From positions 13,732,366-13,796,365 of the forward strand of contig CM069611.1 of NCBI GenBank assembly GCA_035771175.1: a DNA stretch of 64,000 bases. The letters run 5' to 3'. Positions 12,251-24,916 of this stretch are shown piece by piece. A program made the translations under genes and the position numbers. The notes beneath the pieces are model-generated. The model had not been told where the DNA came from, did no database searches, and was given only the letters and a program-made list of their open reading frames with translations. Position 1 is the first letter of the stretch; each line of letters opens with the position of its first letter. The DNA is from Paratinospora sagittata. Taxonomy: Eukaryota; Streptophyta; Magnoliopsida; Ranunculales; Menispermaceae.

Positions 12251-15200
12251 GGTATATCATGTAAGCAATCGATAAGTAAACTTCAAATGACCCTAACGTT
12301 TTCATTTTCACTCTGAATCTAGTGATTTAAAATGCGTTTGAAAGAGGAAGAAAAGATCTAGTAAACTTGTTGCTTTATTTACTTTCTAATAACCGGTCGC
12401 GTTGATATTAAATGTTCAAACTATTAATCGACCCTGACCGGTCACCAACGGTCGAAAAGCAAGTTAATGCAATATATTTGTAGATCTTCTTTTCCTCTTC
12501 CCACGCATTTTCAATTACTCAAATAGAAGATGAAACGAAAAAGCTATGGTCATTTGAAGTTTACTTATCGATTGTTTACCGAACGATATATCATTTAAGC
12601 AATCGATAAGTAAACTTCAAATGACCCTAACGTTTTCATTTTAACTTCGAGTTTAGTAATTTAAAATGCGTTTGAAAGAGGAATAAAAGATCTAGTAAAC
12701 TAGGTGCTTTAATTACTTTCCGGTAACCGGTCCTTTTGCTATTAAATGTTCAAACTATTAATCAACCGTGACCGGTCATCGATGTTCAAAAAGTAAGTTA
12801 AAGCATATTAATTTGTAGTTCTTCTATTCCTCTTTCCCCTCATTTTCAATTACTCAAATCGGAGATAAAATGAAAAAGTTATTGTAATTTGAAGTTAACT
12901 TACCGATCGTTTATCGAACGGTGCATCATTTAAGCAATCGATAAGTAAACTTCAAATGTCCCTAACATTTTTGTTTTAACTCCTATTTTGGTGATTTAAT
13001 ATGCGTTGGAAAGAGAAATAAAAGATCTAGTAAGCTAGGTGCTTTAAATTATTTTTCGGTAACCCGTGACCGGTCCCGTTGCTAATAAATGTTTAAATTG
13101 TTAATCGACTGTGACCAATGATTGAAAAGGAAGTTAACGTTCTCGTTTCAACTCCTATTTTAGTGATATAATAATCGTGGGAAAAATAAAGAAAAGATCT
13201 AGTAAACTAGGTATTTTAAATTACTTTCTGGTAGCTGGTGACCGGTCTTGGTTATATTAAATGTTTAAAGTATTAGTCAACCGTGACCGGTCATGGGTGG
13301 TCGAAAAGTAAGTTAATGCAATATATTTGTAGACCTTCTCTTCTTCTTCCAACCACATTTTCAATTACTCAAATAGGAGATAAAACGAAAAAGTTATGGT
13401 TATTTAAAGTTTACTTACCGATTGTTTACCGAACGGTGTATCATTTAAGCAATCGATAAGTAAACTTCCAATGACCCTAACAATTTTGTTTCAACTCCTA
13501 TTTTAGTAATTTAATATGCATTGGAACGAAGAATAAAAGATCTAATGGACTAGATAGTAACCGACGACTGTTCCCGTTGCTATTAAATGTTGAAACTATT
13601 AATCGACTGTGATCAGTCACCTGTGTTCGGAAAGTAAGTTAAAGCCCATGAATTTTAGATCTTCTCATTCTCTTTCCACCACATTTTCAATTACTCAAAT
13701 CGGAGTTAAAACGAAAAAGTTATTGTCATTTCAGCAATCGATAAGTAAACTTCAAATGACCCTAACGTTTTGGTTTTAACTCCTATTTTAGTGATTTAAT
13801 ATGCGTTGAAAAGAAGAATAAAAGATATAGTAAACTAGGTGCTTTAAATTATTTTTCGGTAGCTGGTGACTGGTCTTGGTTCTATTAAATGTTCAAAGTA
13901 TTAGTCAACCGTGACCGGTCACCGGTGATCGAAAAGTAAGTTAATGCAATATATTTGTACATCTTCTCTTCCTCTTCCCACCACATTTTCAATTACTCAA
14001 ATAGGAGATAAAACGAAAAAGTCATGGTCATTTGAAGTTTACTTATTGATTGTTTACCAAACGGTATATCACTTAAGCAATCGACAAGTGAACTTCAAAT
14101 GACTTTAACGTTTTAATTTTAACTTTGATTTTAGTGATTTAAAATGCCTTTTAAAGAGGAATAAAAGATCTAGTAAACTAAGTGCTTTAATTACTTTTCG
14201 GTAACCGGTCCCGTTGCTATTAAATGTTCAAACTATTAATCGACCATGATCGGTTACCAATGTTCGAAAAGTAAGTTAAAGCACAAAAATTTGAAGATCT
14301 TCTCTTCCTCATTCCCCCGCATTTTTAATTACTGAAATCGGAGTTAAAACGAAAAATTTATTGTCATTTAAAGTTTACTTAACGATTGTTTACCGAACGG
14401 TATATCATTTAAGCAATCGATAAGTAAACTTCGAATGACTTTAACGTTTTAATTTTAACTCTGATTTTAGTGATTTAAAATACGTTTGAAAGAGGAATAA
14501 AAGAGCTAGTAAACTAGGTGCTTTATATACTTTTTGATAACCGGTCCCGTTGCTATTAAATGTTCAAACTATTAATCGATCGTGATCGGTTACAGGTGTT
14601 CGAAAAGTAAGTTAAAGCACAAAAATTTGAAGATCTTCTCTTCCTCATTCCCCCGCATTTTTAATTACTGAAATCGGAGTTAAAACGAAAAAATTATGTT
14701 CCTTTAAAGTTTACTTATCGATTGTTTAAAGTTTACTTACCTAGTAAGCTAGATGCTTTAAATTACTTTCAGGTAACCCGTGATCGGTCCTGTTGCTAAT
14801 AAATGTTTAAAATGTTAATCGACTGTGACTGGTGATCGAAAAGTAAGTTAAAGTTTTCGTTTCAACTCCTATTTTAGTGATTTAATAATCGTGGGAAAAA
14901 TAAAGAAAAGATCTAGTAAACTAGGTGTTTTAAATTACTTTCTGGTAGCTGCTGACCGGCCGTGGTTATATTAAATGTTCAAAGTTTAGTTAACCGTGAC
15001 TGGTCACGGTGGTCGAAAAGTAAGTCAATGCAATATATTTGTAGACCTTCTCTTCCTCTTCCTACTGCATTTTCAATTACTCAAATAGGAGATAAAACAA
15101 AAAAGTTATGGTTATTTAAAGTTTACTTACCGATTGTTTATCAATCGGTGTATCATTTCAACAATCGATAAGTAAACTTCGAATGACCCAAACATTTTTG

Positions 15201-16099
15201 TTTCAACTCCTTTTTTTGTGATTTAATAATCGTTGGAAAGAGGAAGAAAAGATCAAGTAAACTAGGTGCTTTAAATTACTTTCTGGTAGCTGGTGACGAG
15301 TCCTGGTTCTATTTAATTTTCAAAGTATTAGTCAATTGTGACCCGTCACCGGTGGTCGAAAAGTAAGTTAATGCAATATATTTGTAGACCTTTTCTTCCT
15401 CCTCCCACCGCACTTTCAATTACTCAAATAGGAGATAAAACAAAAAGGTTATGGTCATTTAAAGTTTACTTACCGATTGTTTACCGAACGGTGTATCATT
15501 TAAGCAATCAATAAGTAAACTTCAAATGACCCTAACATTTTTATTTTAACTTGGATTTTGGTGATTTAAAATGCGTTTCAAAGAGAAATAAAAGATCTAG
15601 TAAACTAGGTGCTTTAATTACTTTTTGGTAACCGATCTTGTTGTTATTAAATGTTCAAACTATTAATCAATCGTGATCGGTAACCAATGTTCAGAAAGTA
15701 AGTTATAACACATGAATTTGTAGATCTTTTCTTCCTCTTCCCATCGCATTTTCAATTACTCAACTAGGATATAAAACGAAAAAGTTATGGTCATTTGAAT
15801 TTTACTTATCGATTGTTTACCGAACGGTATATCATTTAAAGTTTACTTACTGATTGTTTATCAAGCGGTGTATCATTTCAACAATCGATAAGTAAACTTC
15901 GAATGACCCAAACGATTTCGTTTCAACTCGTATTTTTGTGATTTAATAATTGTTGGAAAGAGGAAGAAAAGATCTAGTAAACTAGGTGCTTTAAATTACT
16001 TTCTGGTAGCTGGTGATCGGTCTTGGTTCTATTAAATTTTCAAAGTATTAGTCAACCGTGATAGGTCACTGGTGGTCGAAAAGTAAGTTAATGCAATAT

Positions 16100-18010
16100 A
16101 TTTGTAGATCTTCTCTTCCTCTTCCCACCGCATTTTCCATTACAAAAAATAGGAGAAAAAATGAAAAAGTTAAGGTCATTTGAAGTTTACTTAACGATTG
16201 TTTACTGAACGGTGCATCATTTCAGCAATCGATAAGTAAACTTCAAATGACCCTAACGTTTTCGTATTAACTCTTATTTTAGTGATTTAGTATGAGTTGG
16301 AAAGAAGAATAACAGATCTAGTGAACTAGGTACTTTCATTAGTTTTGGGTAACCAGTCTCGTTGCTGTTAAATTTTCAAACTATTAATCGACCGTGATCG
16401 GTCACTGGTGATCGAAAAATAAGTTAATGCACATGAATTTGTAGATCTTCTCTTCCTCATTCCACCGCATTTTTAATTATGCAAATCGGAGTTAAAACGA
16501 AAAAGTTAAGGTCATTTGAAGTTTACTTACCGATTGTTTACCGAACGGTGTATCATTTAAGCAATTGATAAGTAAACTTCCAATGACTCTAACGTTTTCA
16601 TTTTAAAGCCGAATTTAGTGATTTAAAATGCTTTTGAAAGAGGAATAAAAGATCTAGTTAACTAATTGTTTTAATTACTTTTCGTTAAACGGTCTCGTTG
16701 ATATTAAATGTTCAAACTATTAATCGACCGTGATCGGTCACCGGTGTTCGAAAAGTAAGTTAAAGCACATGAATTTGTAGATCTTCTCTTCTTCTTCCCA
16801 CTGCATTTTCAATTTCTCAAATAGGAGATGAAACAAAAAAGTTATGATTATTTAAAGTTTACTTATCAATTATTTACCGAACAGTATATCATTTAAGCAA
16901 TCGATAAGTAAAATTCAAATGACCCTAACGTTTTGGTTTCAACTCCTATTTTTGTGATTTAATAATCGTTGGAAAGAGGAAGAATAGATCTAGTAAACTA
17001 GGTGCTTTAAATTACTTTCTGGTAGTTGGTGCCCGGTCGTGGTTCTATTAAATTTTCAAAGTATTAGTTAACCGTGACCGGTCATCGGTGGTCGAAAAGT
17101 AAGTTAATGCACTATATTTGTAGATCTTCTCTTCCTCTTCCCACCGCATTTTCAATTACTCAAATAGGAGATACAACGAAAGGTTATGGTCATTTAAAGT
17201 TTACTTACCGATTGTTTACCGAACGGTGTATCATTTAAGCAATCAATAAGTAAACTTTAAATAACTTTAACGTTTTAATTTTAACTCTGATTTTAGTGAT
17301 TTAAAATGCGTTTGAAAGAGGAATAAAAGATCTAGTAAACTCGGTGCTTTAATTACTTCTTGGTAACCAGTCCTATTGTTACTAAATGTTCAAACTATTA
17401 ATCGATCGTGATCGGTCACCGGTGTTCGGAAAGTAAGTTAAAGCACACAAATTTGTAGATCTTATATTCCTCTTCCCACCGCATTTTTAATTTCTCAAAT
17501 AGGAGATGAAACGAAAAAGTTATGGTTATTTAAAGTTTACTTATCAATTATTTACCGAACAATATATCATTTAAGCAATCAATAAGTAAATTTCAAATGA
17601 CCCTAACGTTTTGGTTTCAACTCCTATTTTTGTGATTTAATAATCTTTTGAAAGAGGAAGAAAAGATCTAATAAACTAGGTGCTTTTTATTGCTTTTTGG
17701 TAGCTGGTGACCGGTCGTGGTTCTATTAAATTTTCAAAGTATTAGTTAACCGTGACCGGTCACCGGTGGTCGAAAAGTAAGTTAATGCAATATATTTGTA
17801 GATCTTCTCTTCCTCTTCCCACCGCATTTTCAATTACAAAAATAGGAGAAAAAACGAAAAAGTTAAAGTCATTTGAAGTTTACTTAACGATTGTTTACTG
17901 AACGGTGCATCATTTCAGCAATCGATAAGTAAACTTCACTAACGTTTTCGTATTAACTCTTATTTTAGTGATTTAGTATGAGTTGGAAAGAAGAATAAAA
18001 GATCTAGTAA
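16100..18010 (+). repeat. 5-monomer higher-order repeat offset of 1693 bp
   Basis: The distinctive monomer containing TACTTAACGATTGTTTACTG and TTTAGTATGAGTTGGAAAG occurs near 16188 and again near 17881. The TTCAGCAATC landmark is at 16221 and 17914, an offset of 1693 bp or five monomers. The unusual AAAATAGGAGAAAAAA variant upstream is shared as well. The second copy has lost a few bases after GTAAACTTCA. Confidence 0.65.
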
Positions 18011-20559
18011 ACTAGGTGCTTTAATTACTTCTCGGTAACCGGTCCTATTGTTATTAAATGTTCAAACTATTTGTAAATATTCTCTCTCTCATTCCACCGC
18101 ATTTTTAATGATGCAAATCGGAGTTAAAACGAAAAAGTTATGGTCATTTAAAGTTTACTTACCAATTGTTTATCGAACGGTGTATCATTTCAACGATCGA
18201 TAAGTAAATTTCGAATGACCCAAATGTTTTCGTTTCAACTCCTATTTTAGTGATTTAGTAATCGTGGGAAAAAGAAAGAAAAGATCTAGTAAACTAGGTG
18301 CTTTAAATTACTTTCTGGTAGCTGGTGACCGGTCGAGGTTCTATTAAATGTTCAAAGTATTAGTAAACCGTGACCGGCACCGGTGGTCGAAAAGTAAGTT
18401 AATGCAATATATTTGTAGACCTTTTCTACCTCTTCCTAAAGCATTTTCAATTACTCAAATATTAGATAAAACAAAAAATTTATGGATATTTAAAGTTTAC
18501 TTATCGATTGTTTACCGAACGGTGTATCATTTAAGCAATCGATAAATAAACTTCCAATGACCCTACCATTTTTGTTTTAACTCCTATTTTAGTAATTTAA
18601 TATGCGTTGGAAAGAAGAATAAAAGATCTAGTAGACTAGATTGTAACCGGTGACTGGTCCCGTTGCTATTAAATATTTAAACTATTAATCGACTGTGATC
18701 AGTCATCGGTGTTCGGAAAGTAAGTTAAAGCACATGAATTTGTAGATCTTCTCTTCGTCCTTCCACCGCATTTTGAATTTCTAAAATCAGAGTTAAAATG
18801 AAAAAGTTGTGGTCATTTAAAGTTTACTTACCAATTGTTCACCGAACGGTGTATCATTTAAGCAATCGATAAGTAAATTTCAAATGATCCTAACGTTTTT
18901 CGTTTTAAATCCCATTTTAGTGATTTAATATGAGTTGGAAAGAAGAAAAAAAGATCTAGTTAACTAGGTGTTTTATATTACTTTCTGGTAATCGGTGACC
19001 AGTCCCGTTGCTATTAAATATTCAAACTATTAATCAACTGTGACCGACGATTGAAAAGTAAGTTAAAGCACATGAATTTGTAGATCTTCTCTTCCTACTT
19101 CCACCACATCTTGAATTACTAAAATCAGAGTTACAATGAAAAAGTTATGGTCATTTAAAGTTACTTACCGATTGTTCACCGAACGGTGTATCATTTAAGC
19201 AATCGATAAGTAAATTTCAAATGACCCTAACGTTTTCGTTTTAATTCCTATTTTAGTGATTTAATATGCGTTGGAAAGAAGAATAAGAGATCTAGTAAAC
19301 TAGGTATTTTATTTTACTATCCGGTAATCGGTGACCGGTCCCATTGCTATTAAAAGTTCAAACTATTAATTGACCTTGACCGGTGATTCAAAAGTAAGTT
19401 AAAGCACATGAATTTGTAGATCTTCTCTTCCTCCTTCCACCGCATTTTGAATTACTAAAATCACAGTTAAAACGAAAAAGTTATGGTCATTTAAAATTTA
19501 CTTACCGATTGTTCACCGAACGGTGTATCATTTAAGCAATCGATAAGTAAATTTCGAATGACCCTAACGTTTTTATTTTAACTCTGATTTTAGTTATTTA
19601 TAATGCGTTTAAAAGAGGAATAAAAGATCCAGTAAAACAGGTACCTTAATTACTTTTCGGTTACCGGTCCTGTTGCTATTAAATGTTCAAACTATTAATC
19701 GACCCTGATCGATCACCGGGGTTCGAAAAGTAAGTTAAAGCAAAGAATTTTTAGATCTTTTCTTTCTCTTTCCACCACATTTTCAATTACTCAAATCGGA
19801 GTTAAAACGAAAAAATTATGGTTATTTAACGTTTACTTACCGATTGTTTACCGACCGGTGCATCATTTCAGCAATTGATAAGTGAACTTCAAATGATCCT
19901 AACATTTTTATTTTAACTCCGATTTTATTGATTTAAAATGCGTTTGAAAAAGGAATAAAAGATCTAGTAAACTAGGTTTTTTAATTACTTTTCGGTAACC
20001 GGTCCCATTGCTATTAAATGTTCAAACTATTAATCGACTTTGATCAGTCACCGGTGTTTGGAAAGGAAGTTAAAACACATGAATTTTTAGATCTTCTCTT
20101 TCACTTTCCACCACATTTTCAATTACTCAAATCAGAGTTAAAACGAAAAAGTTATGGTTATTTGAAGTTTACTTACCGATTGTTTACCGAACGGTGTATC
20201 ATTTCAACAATCGATAAGTAAACTTCAAATGACCCTAACGTTTTTGTTTTAACTCCAATTTTAGTAATTTAATATGCGTTGGAAAAAAGAATAAAAGATC
20301 TAGTAGACTAGGTGCTTAAAATGTTCAAACTATTAATCGACTGTGATTGGTGTTCGAAAAGTAAGTTAAAGAACAAGAATTTGAAGATCTTCTCTTCTTC
20401 ATTCCACCGCATTTTTAATTACGCAAATTATAGTTAAAATGAAAAAGTTATGGTCATTAGAACTTTACTAACCGAGTGTTTACCGAACGGTGCCTCATTT
20501 CAGCAATCGATAAGTAAACTTCAAATGACCCTAACGTTTTCGTTTTAACTCCTATTTTA

Positions 20560-22560
20560 GTGATTTAATATGCGTTATAAAGAAGAATAAAAGATCTAGT
20601 AAACTAGGTGCTTTAATTAATTTTTGGTAACCAGTCTCGTTGCTGTTAAAGTTTCAAACTATTAATCGACGTTGACCGGTCATCGGTGTTCGAAAAGTAA
20701 CTTAAAGCACATGAATTTGTAGATCTTCTCTTCCTCATTCCACCGCATTTTTAATTACGTAAATCAGAGTTAAAACGAAAAGGTAATGCTCATTTAAATT
20801 TTACTTAACGATTGTTTATCCGACAGTGTATCATTTCAACAATCGATAAGTAAACTTCGAATGACCCAAACGTTTTCATTTCAACTTCTATTTTAGTGAT
20901 TTAGCAATTGTTGGAAAGAAGAAGAAAAGATATAGTAAACTAGGTGCTTTAAATTACTTTCTGGTAGCTGGTGACCGGTCCTGGTTCTATTAAATGTTCA
21001 AACTATTAGTCAACCGTGATCGGTCACCGGTGGTCGAAAGTTAAGGTAATGCAATATATTTGTAGATCTTTTCTTCCTCTTCCCACAACATTTTCAGTTA
21101 CACAAATAGGAAATACAACGAAAAAGTTATGTTCATTTAAAGTTTACTTACCGATTGTTTACCGAACGGTGTATCATTTAAGCAATCAATAAGTAAACTT
21201 CAAATCACCCTAACATTTTTATTTTAACTCGGATTTTGGTGATTTAAAATACGTTCAAAGAGGAAAAAAAGATCTAGTAAACTAGGTGCTTTAATTACTT
21301 TTCGGTAACCGATCCTATTGTTATTAAATGTTCAAACTATTAATCGATCGTGATCAGTCACCGGTGTTCAAAAAGTAAGTTAAAACACATGAATTTGTAG
21401 ATCTTCTCTTCCTCTTCCCACTGCATTTTCAATTACTCAAATTGGAGATAAAACGAAAGAGTTATGGGTCATTTGAAGTTTACTTATCGATTGTTTACCG
21501 AACGGTATATCATTTAAGCAATTGATAATTATACTTCAAATGACTTTAACGATTTAATTTTAACTCCGATTTTAGTGATTTAAAATGCGTTTGAAGGAGG
21601 AATAAAAGATCCAGTAAACTTGGTCGTTTAATTACTTTCTGGTAGCTGATCTCGTTATTAAATGTTCAAACTATTAATCCACTGTGGCCGATCACCATTG
21701 TTCAAAAAGTAAGTTAAAGGACAAGAATTTGAAGATCTTTTCTTCCTCATTCCACCGTATTTTTAATTATGCAAATCGGAGTTGAAACAAAAAAGTTATT
21801 GTCATTTAAAGTTTACTTATCGATTGTTTACCCAACGGTATATCATTTAAGCAATCGATAAGTAAACTTCAAATGACCCTAATGTTTTCGTTTTAACTCC
21901 TATTTTAGTGATTTAATATGCGTTGGAAAGAAGAATAAAAGATCTAGTAAACAAGGTGCTTTAATTAATTTTTGGTAACTAGTCTCGTTGCTATTAAATT
22001 TTCAAACTATTAATCGACCGTGACCTGTCATCGGTGATTGAAAAGTAACTTAAAGCACATGAATTTGTAGATCTTCTCTTCCTCATTCCATCGCATTTTT
22101 AATTACGCAAATCGGAGTTAAAACGAAAAAATTATGGTCATTTAAAGTTTACTTACCAATTGTTTATCGAACGGTGTATCATTTCAACAATGGATAAGTA
22201 AACTTCGAATGACCCAAAAGTTTTCGTTTCAACTTCTATTTTAGTGATTTAGCAATCGTTGGAAAGAGAAAGAAAAGATCTAGTAAACTAGGTGCTTTAA
22301 ATTACTTTCTGGTAGCTGGTGTCCGGTCGTGGTTCTATTAAATGTCTGTAGTATTAGTCAACCGTGACCGGTCACCGGTGGTCGAAAAGTAAGTTAATGC
22401 AATACATTTGTAGATCTTCTCTTCCTCTTCCTACCGCATTTTCAAGTACTCAAACAGGAGACACAACGAAAAGGTTATGGTCATTTAAAGTTTACTTACC
22501 AATTGTTTACCGAACGATATATCATTTAAGCAATCGATAAGTAAACTTCAAATGACTTTA
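20560..22560 (+). repeat. 4-monomer higher-order repeat offset of 1348 bp
   Basis: A monomer with AATTAATTTTTGGTAAC and AAGTAACTTAAAGCACATG occurs at about 20580-20760 and again at about 21930-22110. The CTTAAAGCAC landmark is at 20701 and 22049, an offset of 1348 bp (4 x 337). The following monomer, with GTGATTTAGCAAT and GTAGCTGGTG, is shared too. Confidence 0.65.
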
Positions 22561-23077
22561 ACGTTTTAATTTTAACTCTTATTTTAGTGATTAAAAATGC
22601 GTTTGAAAGAGGAATAAAAGATCTAGTAAACTAGGTGCTTTAATTACTTTTCGGGAACCGGTCATGTTGTTATTAAATGTTCAAACTGTTAATCAACCGT
22701 GATCGGTCACCGGTATTTGGAAAGTAAGTTAAAGCACATGAGTTTGTAGATCTTCTCTTCCTCTTCCCACCGCATTTTCAATTACTCAAATAGGAGATAA
22801 AACGAAAAAGTTATGGTTATTTAAAGTTTACTTATCGATTATTTACCGAACCGTGTATCATTTAAGCAATCGATAAGTAAACTTCAAATGACCCTAACGT
22901 TTTGAATTTAACTTTGAATTTAATGATTAAAAATTCGTTTGAAAGAGGAATAAAAGATTTAGTTAACTAGTTGCTTTAATTACTTTCCGGTAACCGGTCT
23001 CGTTGCTATTAAATGTTCAAACTATTAATCGACCGTGACCGGTCACCAGTATTCAGAAAGTAAGTTAAAGCACCAGT

Positions 23078-23200
23078 ATTCGGGCATGCGCCGGAACGTT
23101 CGGGCATGTGCCTGAACGTTCGGTCATGCGCCTGAACGTTTGGGCGTTGCCCAAAAATTATATATATATATATATTTTTGTGTAATTCTAGGGTATTACA
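23078..23200 (-). repeat. Truncated 3' LTR of element B
   Basis: The LTR start, TGTAATACCCTAGAATTACA on the minus strand, begins at 23200 beside the polypurine tract. Only the first ~123 bp remain, including about four copies of the GAACGTTCGGGC minisatellite and a TA run. R, U5 and the TATA box are lost. The break into satellite carries a duplicated CACCAGTATTC (23044-23054 and 23071-23081). Confidence 0.85.
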
Positions 23201-23203
23201 CTC

Positions 23204-23219
23204 TACCCCCCTTAAAGGG
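23204..23219 (-). other. Polypurine tract, element B
   Basis: The minus strand reads CCCTTTAAGGGGGGTA immediately before the LTR start. This is the plus-strand primer expected at the 3' end of the internal region. The same tract precedes the LTR at 33091-33106 and in element C at 59246-59260. Confidence 0.8.
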
Positions 23220-23233
23220 ATTTCGCCCAGAAA

Positions 23234-23630
23234 TCAATTCAAGTAGTTATGATGGTTAGTTGTTTGAGATTCACTGGCGGCGTTATCTTTTGCGAGTTCA
23301 GGGTAGTGCGTGTATGGTCCCTGAATAGCACTGTGGTGAAATCTTCATCTTCATAAAACCATGGAGAGAAAATAAAATCTGATTCATCCTCTGAAGATTC
23401 CAACCATTGCATAACAGATGGTGGTGGAGGGCGCTGGTTACATCGTTTGAGGGGATTGTTACGAAAAAGCCATTCACGCTCTGGCGATATGGATCGTTGT
23501 CTGTGTGGTGATGGAGTTGGTGATGCAAAGTATTGTTGACTTGACTCTGCTTCTTGAGAAGTAGCCACAGGTTGCCAAAGATGCCACCGCGTGTGTGCAT
23601 CACTATTCCATTGATATTATTTTCAGACAT
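23234..23630 (-). pseudogene. Small ORF after pol, element B
   Basis: ORF of about 130 codons between the pol stop (23728) and the polypurine tract, starting MSENNING at 23630. The recognisable product includes ASPTPSPHRQRSISPER, a PPPPSVMQWLESSEDESD segment and an acidic FYEDED motif, so it is serine- and acid-rich and has no membrane segment. A 1-base loss near 23604 and a small loss near 23337 shift the frame. The second copy at 33120-33521 keeps one frame apart from stops, and element C has a shortened version. I recognise no family, and the function is unknown. Confidence 0.55.
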
Positions 23631-23727
23631 CGGCGTAGTTATTTAAGTGAAACAATGTATTGAGATAAGTGTAAACAATGTTTCATCATTTTATTGATAA
23701 GTGAAAATAGTGCAATATACCACATCA

Positions 23728-24916
23728 TCAGTTGGTACTAGAAAACAATTTAGGGTATTTCTGTTTAATTGTTGCTTCTAGTTCCCATGTTGCTTCCTCT
23801 ATGCCGTGGTGATCCCAGAGCACTTTCGCAAGTGGTATGCTACGTCGCCGTAGTTCTTGAGTTTTTCTATCTAAAATCTGTATCGCTCTCTCTTGATACT
23901 TATTTCCTTCCTCAACCCGAACCTCGACTAAAAGGATGATATGCGAAGGATCAGGATGATACTTGCGAAGCATAGATACATGAAAAACGTCATGAACCTT
24001 AGGCATGGACGATGGAAGGGACAGACGATAAGCAAGTTTGCCAATACGTTCAATGATATGAAATGGACCGATGTACCGGGGTGAAAGCTTTCCTTTGATC
24101 CCAAAACGTTTGACACCTCTTTTGGGCTGGACTTTGTGCAACACGAAGTCGTTCCTTTACTAGTGTGATCTTCTCAGAAGTCTCTCGAACTAGTTCAGGG
24201 CCTAATTGCGGTCGATCTACCATATCTAACCAGCATACCGGAGATCTGCAAGGGCGACCATAGAGAGCCTCGTACGGTGCCATGCCGATACTAGTTTGGT
24301 AGTTGTTGTTGTATGCAAACTCAGCTAAATGTAAATACTTTGCCCTTCCATCATTAAAGTTCAAAATGCAGCATCTTAACATGTCTTCTAAGATTTGGAT
24401 AAGTCGCTCTGACTGCCCATCAGTCTGAGGGTGGAAGGTTGTGCTCATAGTGATCTTAGAACCTATTCTACTCTGGAAGCTTTTCCAATAGTTTGATGTG
24501 AATCGAGGGTCTCGATCAGAGATGATCGTGAGTGGTATGCCATGATGGCGTACGATCTCTCATTCATATAGTTCTGCAAGTTTGACAGGGTTATCCATGA
24601 ACTTTATTGGTAAGAAGTGTGCAGACTTTGTAAGTCTGTCAATGATAACCCAGATAACATCTTGCCCTTTATTATTTCGAGGTAAGGCCATAACAAAATC
24701 CATGGCGAGCAACGCTGCAATTGCTTTCTTCATTCCAAAAAACCAGAATTGTCGCTTGACATCCTTGTACATCTTGTCACCCCCAGGATGCATAGCGTAC
24801 CTCGAACAGTGCATCTCAATAAGCACTTCTTTTCGAACCTCAGGATCGCTCGATAGACAGAGACGCTTTTTATAGAAAACATTCCCGTTTTCAGCGACCG
24901 ACCAGCGAGGAAGGTC
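23728..24916 (-). pseudogene. Integrase and chromodomain of element B
   Basis: C-terminal part of pol. The zinc-finger start (HCSRYAMHPGGDKMY) is present, but a deletion of about 105 bp near 24707 removes the CxxC half and the linker to the core. The catalytic residues remain: D in AMDFV, D in SDRDPRF and E in GQSERLIQ. Further on, LYGRPCRSPVCW and the chromodomain-type tail (VFHVSMLRKY ... WDHHGIEEATWELE) end in FSSTN. A stop sits at about 24560. A 74-bp deletion at about 24138, between AAAGTC repeats, shifts the frame before the chromodomain. The tail matches plant chromoviruses, most like Tekay/Del, whose chromodomains read heterochromatic histone marks. The copy is dead. Confidence 0.85.

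Larger units (their letters stand above)
8956..23075 (+). repeat. 336-bp satellite array, block 2
   Basis: About 14 kb of the same satellite in the same orientation as block 1, with no other insertion seen. A representative dyad is perfect over 27 bp: arms 12548-12574 and 12600-12626 around a 25-nt loop. Several monomers are shortened or rearranged (about 13130, 14730, 15830, 18070, 20320). ORFs of about 65-70 codons beginning ATGTTCAAA and ending at AATCGATAA occur in some monomers (for example 18348 and 20018). They are by-products of the repeat. Confidence 0.95.
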
